Shown: positions 26,815 to 36,506 of the stretch, piece after piece
Layout: every line of letters starts with the position of its first letter
Position numbering within the stretch: position 1 is the first letter of the stretch
Assembly (NCBI GenBank): GCA_025618425.1
Contig: CM046833.1
Coordinates: 30,690,180-30,754,179 of the forward strand
Source: Heliocidaris tuberculata
Lineage: Eukaryota; Echinodermata; Echinoidea; Camarodonta; Echinometridae
Reading direction: 5' to 3'
Length of the DNA: 64,000 nt
Made by a program: the position numbers and the translations under genes
The notes under the pieces: model-generated
What the model was told of the DNA's origin: nothing
The model's database searches: none
Seen by the model: only the letters and a program-made list of their open reading frames with translations

Positions 26815-29800
26815 CATATACATTTCAACCTGAACAAATAACTGCGCAAGTGTAAAATAGAAATATGGGTATGAATTCTTTACTTATATCATTTTATTTT
26901 GTTCATAATATCCATTAGCATCTTGGACGTTATTGTATGGTTGTGATAATTTGTAATTATTGTATAGTCGCTATTCTTATAATCACCTATTTCATTATTA
27001 CCTATTATCAATATATAATTTGATTTTTTACAGGAGTTGATGGAAACGTTGTGCTGGAAACGTTTGGGGTCTATTGGGTTGTATGGTGTATGCGATGTGG
27101 CTATGACGCCCTCTTCCGGGCTCTTGGCGCCACCCTATCAGACTTCATGGCTAACCTAGACTTTCTACACAGTGTGTACATGAAGACGCTCTACCCTAAA
27201 ATGACAGTTCCTTCGTTTAGGGTCGAGGAGCTGGAAAATGATGAAATGATTCTTCATTACTATTCCAATCGCCGTGGCCTGGGAAGCATCGTCTACGGTA
27301 CTTGATGTTTTTGTTTGACACGGTCGCATCATGACCTAGTCAAAATATCGTCATTACGCTTATGTTTAGAACTTGTGTCACCATAATTATTTAAACGGAA
27401 GGTGGTATGAAATGTTAATGTGAGCTCGGCACTTTGGTTTACCGGGCCGCGTTGAGGTAGAGAAGGACAGGCAGAAATACACACACGATGTTTCTAACAA
27501 GTATTTTACATGATCCACCTGCCACATATGTATATTTTGCTGAATTATTTTTAATCTGTACTGTTGATTTTTTTGTCTATTCCATGAAATCATTTTTATC
27601 TTTCCGATGCTCAAAATTTTATTGAAGGGAAATCCAACCTTAGTACCAAGTTGCTTTGAAAGAGAGAGGAAAAATCAGAGAAGCAGATTGGTGAAAGTTT
27701 GAACGAAATCGGACAAGCAATAAGAAAGTTATGAATTTTTGAAAGTTGTAATCACTATACATATGGGAATTTCAAATTGGCCGAATAGGTAATGTCACTG
27801 TGATGTAGTTGTTAACAACTCCCCCATTCGCTCCAACATACAAACTGACTAAAATGTTACTTTTTTTTCAAAATTTATTGCTCAGTAGGATCTTTTTCTT
27901 TCATGAGGACCTATAACAATATGCTATCTCCAATATATTTTGAGTACTGCCTCGAGGGTAAAAGCGCCTCGGAGAAAACCGTAAATTAATGATATGTTTG
28001 TGTACGACAAATGGGAGAGTTGTCCTTAAAAAATGTCACAATCGAATCACCAAATTGCCAATTTGAGATTCGCATAGATGTAGTGATCTCATTTTTCAAA
28101 CATCCATAACTTTCTTATTCCTTGTCCGATTTCTTTCACCATCCTGTTTTTCTTATTTTTCTGCTTTCACACAAATCATCTCATTACCAAGGTTGGATTG
28201 CCCTTTAAAAGAACATGATCAGTATCCATGGTAGCTCGACTAAAGCTGGGGTAATAATAGTATTGCATGACCCTCGGGGAGAACACAAGACCATGTTTTA
28301 ACTTATTACCATATCAATGTCTTTTAATTTTTATTTTCAATATCGGTATTGATTTCGTTTGAAGACGAAGACCATGTTTTAACTTATTACCATATCAATG
28401 TCATTTAATTTTTATTTTCAATATCGGTATTGATTTCGTTTGAAGGTTGTGTGAAAGCGGTCGGTCGAATCATTTTCAACACGGAAGTGGACATCGAGCT
28501 GCTATCACATGACCAGGCAGAGTATTGTGGGATACTGAAGGATCATTACAAGTATCACGTGTGTTTCGTCAAGTTTGATCTAGCGCCAATGGGTACTGAT
28601 GGTATCGTTACTGAAGAGGTAAGCACTGATACGCGAGTAAATCTTAAGGTTTGGGACAAAATGGTTTTATTCATTCTGCGTTTCTAAAAACCGAATACAT
28701 AGGGCAAGGTTGGCCTACACTTAACTATTTTCGTTGTTTTGTTTTGTTTTTATTAAATATACATATAACTAATATTCCTACATACATGTAAAGAGATAAT
28801 TATCCTTTTTTGTAGCTATTTGTCGACATTCATATATTTTCTAATGTTCTAGACGAGATGTTGTTTCGAGATTTTTCCTAAATATCATTAAGTGTAAGAA
28901 ACAGACAATATTGTTAGATGTAAAGGATCCTCAACAAGGCCTGATGCATTAATGATTATCACCTTGCTACACAATGGGCTACACAAAATTTTTAGTAACT
29001 ATTGGTAAATCTTTGTTCATCTCTAAATTGTGTTTCTAGATTCATTTTCTGGTTTCATTTGAGATGATTATATTCAGGAAGGTAAACGAACTTTATGTTA
29101 TTTTGTATTAATAGGAGTGGACCTCTATTGTGGATGGTACCTCCCATCTCATTGGTGGTGGTGAATCTCGTCCAGAAAGCAAGGACTCGGTCAAAAATGG
29201 CATGTTCCTCTCTCAGAACGGGTCCGCAAAATGTCCTTTCTCGGGAATGGATATCACCGACATCGAAGACACTCTGATAGAAGGAAAGGTAGCAAGAGAT
29301 AAAAGTCTACCTGAGATTTCTGAGAAGCGCCTCCTCCCAATCAGCTACTTCAAGCCCAAGGTACCTGCAAAGATTCTCCTGGACCCTGAGACATTCTGCA
29401 AGACCTTCCCCTACCACGTCCTCTTCAACGATGATCTCCTAGTCATGCACTCCGGATCAAAGCTGCAGCAGTTCTGTCCGTTGATCAATGAAGAGGGCGC
29501 TAGACTCAAGGATATTCTGCTCCTTGATCATCCGCAGATCGAGTTGACGTCAGAGAATATTTTTCTCTTTCTCAACATGATCTTCATGGCGACTTTGAAG
29601 AAAGAAGCCATGGCTCCGCATATGCCTGTTGTTTCTCTCAGAGGTAATTGATGAATAGAGTCAGTGGTTGAGAAAAATTGCCTTAGAAGTGATGTATTAT
29701 GCAGGCCTCCGTGCTTTCCCCTGATAACATGTGTACGCACATATTGTTTTCTTTATTGAATAACTTTATTTATAATAATTTCCGCATGCATTTATGAATT

Positions 29801-32381
29801 CAAGCGAAAAAAAAAATCAACGAGCGTTTTTGATGTTTAAAGTTCTTTCCTGATAAAATTATAAATTTATGATTTTGAACTGAACGAAATCGACAATTGC
29901 TACTGCTGCCGATAAAGCAATTTCTATACTGAAAGCGAGGGGCTTCATGAAAAAAAACAAGGCAGGTATACGGAAACTTCCAATTTTTTAAATTAATATT
30001 TCTTGAATACGAATTGGTTGATTGTTACATTCGGTCATCACTAAAAATACTGTCTAATATTATTTTCAGAGAAGTAAAAGGTATAAAGTAATAGAGAGAG
30101 AGAAGGGGGGAAGATAAAACACGTTGAGGAAAGTGGGACAGAGTGGAAGAAGAGAGAGAAAGAGAGAGAAAACACCTTTCTTATGAAATTCATGAAAGAA
30201 TGTATGTCACTTCCCTTTATTTCGAAAACATATTTAATCCTCCATCATCATTTTGTCCATCCGTATCGGAATGTACTTGCAACAGGCATTTTAAACCAAT
30301 ACGAGAACACGGTACAAAAGTCCTGGAATGTCGTGCTTTTTTCCTGTTATTGATGTCGTCTTTGCATTTAATATTCTACGGCTTAAGTGATTTATTTCAG
30401 CATTTATACAGTTATTATGTCTATGGAAGGAAATAAATTTGTGTAAAATCTGTTTGCTCAAGGATCTCGAATTTATTTATTTAGGTCAGATGGTTTGGAT
30501 GCCTGAATCTCATCTCTTCGTGTTCCTCTGCTCGCCCCAGCTGACGTCACTCAATGACCTGCGAGATAGGAAGATGCACTTTTCAGACATTGCGTCACAT
30601 GACCTCACGCGTGACCTTATTCTCTTCAATCAACAAAGAATTGCGGAGGTGCCTATTGCTCATCCCCCCACCCATTTTTTAATAATGTTTATAAACTAGA
30701 CTGCACCATTAGGGCCATAATTATTTCACTGACATGAACATTTACCTAATGCAAACAAATTCATCATCACTTTATGTGAATATCTTCAAGGGGGTCACCA
30801 AATTAAAGTGAGATAAATGAATACTTGAAAGAAATTATCACGGCAAACAAAGGCTTTTTAACCCTCACGTTCCATTAGTCTAAAATTTACCAGGCCCACG
30901 CTCTATGAATTGAACAGACAATAGCAGACAAGAGTTGAAATTCAAGCACAGTAGTCATTATTGATGCATCGCCATTATTTTTTTGTCAAAAATGACTCCC
31001 CGCTGCCTGCCTAACTTTTAGAAAATCAAAAATTGATATTCAGGCGAGAGACGACAGTCCCTGTTGATAAATTGTACCCTTACATAAAGTTGTGTCATTA
31101 TGGTTATTGTAATGAATGAGTTGATAAAACTAATAATTTTAAAGGAACTTATTTTAACCCGTTGACTACTGAATACTTTTATTCCTATATACTTAATACA
31201 GGGACCACCCGGTTTCCGTAGTCTATGGGTTAAAAAATATCATAAGGTGAAAGACCTTTCTTTCCTTGATATGCAGCGTCACACAAATACGGTTATCATC
31301 GTTATTGACAATACGGGAGGGGTGCTGGTTCTTTCCATACCCCTCCCTATATGGTGAAATTAAAATAAATGGAAAGAAATGGAGATAAATGATGGGAAAG
31401 GAGGGGGAGGTAACTAAAAACAACACCGTGATACAACTTCTACCCCATTCGCACGCTCTTTTGCCTTGTTTCCTCTTCCCCCCCCCCCCCCCTCCCTCCC
31501 TCTTTACACCCCACATTAAGGTAGACCCATCCTACCTTACTGGTATTCGATGTATTGTTTGTCAGGTGGAGTTGGCAAAACAACTGGAACAGAAGAAAGA
31601 AGAACTGCGCACGCTGATGAGGGACCTTGAACTAGAAAAGAAGAAAACGGATACACTACTGTACTCAATGCTGCCGAAAGAGGTCGCTAATGATCTCAGA
31701 GATGGGAAGAAGGTCGAAGCAGGTATGTGAATGATCAGATGAAATATATAAAACATGTACTTAAGGCTGATGTGCAATAATGATATTTTGCTTATGTTGA
31801 AATTCAGCTAATGATCGCTAGTGACGTCACAGTGCAATGACATTTTATTTATTTTTGCTTTTTAATTTGGCTCGAGAACTTTAATAGTCTTCCCCCCCCC
31901 CTCTCTTACTCTTTCTTATCTTCTCCTCCCCACTCTCTCTATCTCTCTCTTTCTCTTCCTTACTCCCTCTTTCTCTCTTTCTCTTCCCATTTCTCATTTA
32001 CTCTCTCTCCCCTCTCTTCCCCCTCTCTCCCTCACTCACTTTCTCTCTCTCTCTCTCTCTCTCTCCTTTCCTTTGTGATTTTCAGAGGGTTACTCTTTCC
32101 TTCAGTGACTTAGTCCAATTCACATACTTTTTTTTTCTTTCTCTCTCTCTCTCTCTCTCTCTGCGATTTCCAGTAAGTAAATATTTCTATCAGTGATAGA
32201 GTTTTTTTCACTTACATTTCTCCTCTTTTTTTTTTTTTTTTTTTTTCTGGCTTTAGGTGATTTTCAGCAAGTAACTGTTTCCTTCAGTGACGTTCGCTTC
32301 ACAGACATAATATGTTCTCAATGTGATCCTCTCCAGATAGTTCATCTTCTTAATGAGATTATATATTTCTGTTGTTTTAAC

Positions 32382-32417
<36 letters not shown>

Positions 32418-35400
32418 ACTTTAGGTGATTTCCAGCAAGTGACTATTTCCTTCAGTGACATAGTTCGCTTCACTGACATGTGTTCTCAGTGCGACCCTAT
32501 CCAGATAGTTCATCTTCTCAATGAGATGTATGTCGTCTTTGATGAGCTCACCAGCGTTCACAATGTCTATAAGGTAAGAAAGATATTAGTTAAAGAGCTG
32601 GGGGTGTTTCACAAAGAGTTAAGTTTGACTTAAAGTCGCACTTAAATTCCTAGTTGCGTGCGGTATATGGCACATCACCTTATTGGTCAGATCATGATCA
32701 GGGATGAGATTCCGCGTTTAATACCGTATGCGCATTGGCACTTACGCATGACTTTATATAAAACTTAACTCTTTATGGAACACCCCCCCCCCCTGTTCAG
32801 ACCCTAGCATAACCAGAACTACAACAATAAATCGTTCCTCAATCTCTATCCTCTTGTGTGTATGTATATGTAACAGGCATTAAAGATCATTGTTGTAGGT
32901 CAACGATTTATGATAAACACCCTATACGATTATCCTTTCGTTGGGATCGCTCGACGAACGATTTCCTGTGGACAGATCTGTACGATATAATCTGTATTAA
33001 AGCTATTATTTTACTCCTTCGATGTGACGTTAGTTTAAAAGAAGTCATGTGGGCAGGTTCCTTCGTGCTTGATTGACAGAGCCCCAAAGGATTCTATCGT
33101 TCAGATGTGACAGTTCTAATCGTTATCAGTATCGTCACATTATAGTTCATCGTTATCGATATCGATGTGGTCTGACCAGGGTTTTTGCGTGGTGAAAGTA
33201 TAGTCTGCAAGGACAGACCCTCATTTGACACTTTATCGGAAAATCCTTTTGTCCTGAGAGAAGCCTAAAACCCAGCTCCCTACTGATCGTGTCAGGAGCA
33301 GCTATTATAGTACAGGGCCTATGGTAGCCTTACAGTGCAGACACTCTTTTACGACTGACCAGGGTTTGTGCCTGCAAACCAGTAAACGTAAGCTACCCTC
33401 TTGGGGGAAAAATGACATGTCAAATTAGCGGGCTCTGGCGTGACATCGCTATGAGTGGACGCTAAAGAAAACGATATATTTTTATATATTCATTCGTTTC
33501 ATCGCTGATATGACTGACGGAAAGGATTCATTAATAAAGGCCTCTTCATCAACTTTCCATCTCATTTTATCCGTATTTATGACAACCACGGGATCGACTA
33601 ACCGCAATGAATGATTTGCCATGGAGGAAAAAAACAAAAACAAAAACAAAAACAAAAAAACCTACATTATGTTTCCTTCTAATATAATTATTCTTTGAGT
33701 TATTTCAGTGTTATCACTGTCACATGGTTTTATATCATACACTAATGTGATGTCATTGTATATACACACATCATAGAATTTATTTTTTTTTAAATCCGTT
33801 AAGCCAGTCGGTTCCCGTACGCAGTGGGTTAAGGCAAGAAATTGTTATTCTGTCTCATGATCCCCGTCCCAGAACTTCAAATCTCATTATCATGATTACA
33901 CAGATGTGTTGTTGGGTTGGAGGGGGGGGGGGATTAGTGGAATGAAATGTAGCCCATTAATATTTTCCCCCATCCAACAACATAAATCATGACAAAACAT
34001 TAAAATCAAACGTTTAATTACGTACAAATCTTCCACTAATTAGCTACATCTCGATCTCTGACGCCATCAACCAAAATATCTACATTGTATAATCAAAACA
34101 ATTTGGAAATGTATGTTATTATCCATCACATAATCTGCATGTCGTTGGAAACATGGATTGATCTTAATAATCAATATGAATCCATCCGTTTCGTTTGAGC
34201 TTAGGTTGAAACAATCGGGGATGCATACATGACAGTCGGTGGCCTGCCGATCCCTAATGAAACACATGCTGAACAGGTTGCTTGTTTTGGTCTTGGTCAG
34301 CTGGAAGGGGTAAAGAGCATCTCATCACCGGCCACTGGAGAGAAAATACAGGTATGATGGTTTTCAAGAAAGTACTTTTATACGCTCTCATTTTGTAGTC
34401 ACCACGATGCGCGAACCAGTATGGCCGAAAATCACAAAGGTGGTTTCAATTCAGACTATGGTTTATGCAGATTTCGTGGTATAAATACGCTTGATTTACG
34501 CGTACACTTAAAAAGATCCAATAGTGAACGCGCGCCGGTCGCGCGTGGTTGGCAAAAGCGCTAAATTTGTTGCCATGGTTCAGACTATGGTTTATGTAAA
34601 TTCTGACTATGGTTTATTTGAATTAATTTACATAAACCATGGTCTGAACCATGGCAACAAGCGTGAATTTAGTGCTTTTGCCAACCACGCGCGACCAGCG
34701 CGCGTTTATATTTGGATCTTTTTAAGTGTATGCGCTCAATCAAGCGTATTTATACCACGAAATCTGCATAAACCATGGTCTGAATTGAAACCACCTTTGT
34801 GAATTCCGGCCTATGATTTTACTTGTTAAACAAGCGCGTCCACCAAAACAAATGGGCGTGTGCGTACAAATTGGGGTCATATCAGGGTCATTTGTACCAC
34901 GCACTAATTACGAACTGGCTTATTACATAATGATATTACAGGTATGAAAATGTAAAGATAAAGGTGAGTTCAGGTCATGCGATTACACTGGGTGAATGAA
35001 CATGATGAAACTGTCTGAAATCAAAAGAGAAAGTCTGATTATTAAATACATGAGAATTGGTGTATAAGTACTGCGAGGTTGGAAATCATCAAAATGAAAA
35101 GAAATTGATTCAGTCTTGTTGAAAGTTGCACACACTAGACACAGAAATGGGTATATGGGAACTACACACACGTGTTGTGTGAAAGTTTGGTCCATCCTTT
35201 TTTTAGCCATTTATCGTCACGTTTAGAATAATTATGAGGACATTTGACATGTTTGAAGAGCAATTGTTTTCAGGGGCCATTTCTTTTAGGGTATTCTTTC
35301 AAATTGACATCAGAAAAGCTGACTAATTCCTTTACACCTTTACCAAGACGCAACATTCTCTTTAAAATGGTATCAATTAGAGTGAAAGGACAAGTATAAA

Positions 35401-36451
35401 TTTTCAAATGTGAACAATGCTTAGACTTGTAATGTTAACCCATTGACTACTGAATTCTCTCATTCCTATAGGCTTAATACAGGAGCCATCCGGTTCTAGT
35501 AGACAACGGGTTAATTCACCTTTAAAATAAAGCACCACCGAGTGATTACCTATTCAGACTATAATATTTCAAACTGATATATATCCTTCACCACGGTTGT
35601 TGATTAAGATCACCATATTATGATTCCGAAAATTGTCACTCTTCTGCCCTTTTGAATGCTGATTAAACTATTTAGTTCTAATAGTACCTTTTGTTTTTTA
35701 TCCAAGAGAACTACGACTAATACGAATTCCCTTCGTGAGCATTTCACCCCTGCCCGTCTTCATTATTTTCTCCTATTTTCATCTTCCTGACTCAACATTT
35801 GCTTCGAAAACTGTTGCATTTAGAGAAATCCCTTCGACAAACAAATACATCTGTTCAAAGTCTGCAATTGCGTTATTTTTTCTCCCTCAAAAATATAGAT
35901 TCGAGTTGGTATTCACACTGGTCCTGTAGTAGCTGGAGTGGTTGGTGTCAAGATGCCAAGATACTGTTTGTTTGGTGATACAGTGAACACAGCCTCTAGG
36001 ATGGAAAGCCATGGTTTGCCAGGAAAAGTTCACATTAGCCCTTCTACGTACAGGTGAGTGATGATAAGTATTGTTTTACTGATCATGCAGTAACTGGTGT
36101 GTGTACATGGCTTCTGGCTTGCAAAGTAGGAGCCATGCGATCTAAAGTTGTTGGTGTTGAGATGCTATTTGGTGATACAGGACGTGACCTCGAAAATGGA
36201 AAGCCTTGGAGAGTTCATGTTACCCCCTCTATACATCCAGGTGTGCCATTATAAAGAGGATTTAAAACCCCTTTTGACATTGAGGCAGATATATTGGAGA
36301 GATAAATTTGTGACAGTTTGAAACCCCCCCCCCCCCAAAAAAAAAAATAAAATAAATAAATAAATAAAAAAATAATAAAATAAAATAAATAAATAAATGA
36401 ATAAATAAATAAAAAATAAACTAAAATAAAATAAAATAAATTAATTAATTA

Positions 36452-36506
<55 letters not shown>

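Larger units (their letters stand above)
14658..27033 (+). other. sGC intron 3 (12.4 kb), filled with mobile DNA
   Basis: The longest intron of the gene. It contains TA, GAT/AAT and CT microsatellites, hAT-like elements, a foldback element, a transposase remnant and a LINE fragment, all listed separately. Unassigned stretches at about 14700-15650, 15900-16850, 18200-19550, 20350-21550 and 24900-26750 show no supported exon. An open frame at 18639-18851 was considered and rejected. Confidence 0.8.

Noticed and set aside
32257..32362. Functional alternative exon 9
   Set aside because: No splice donor follows and the last part of the exon is missing, so it cannot replace exon 9.
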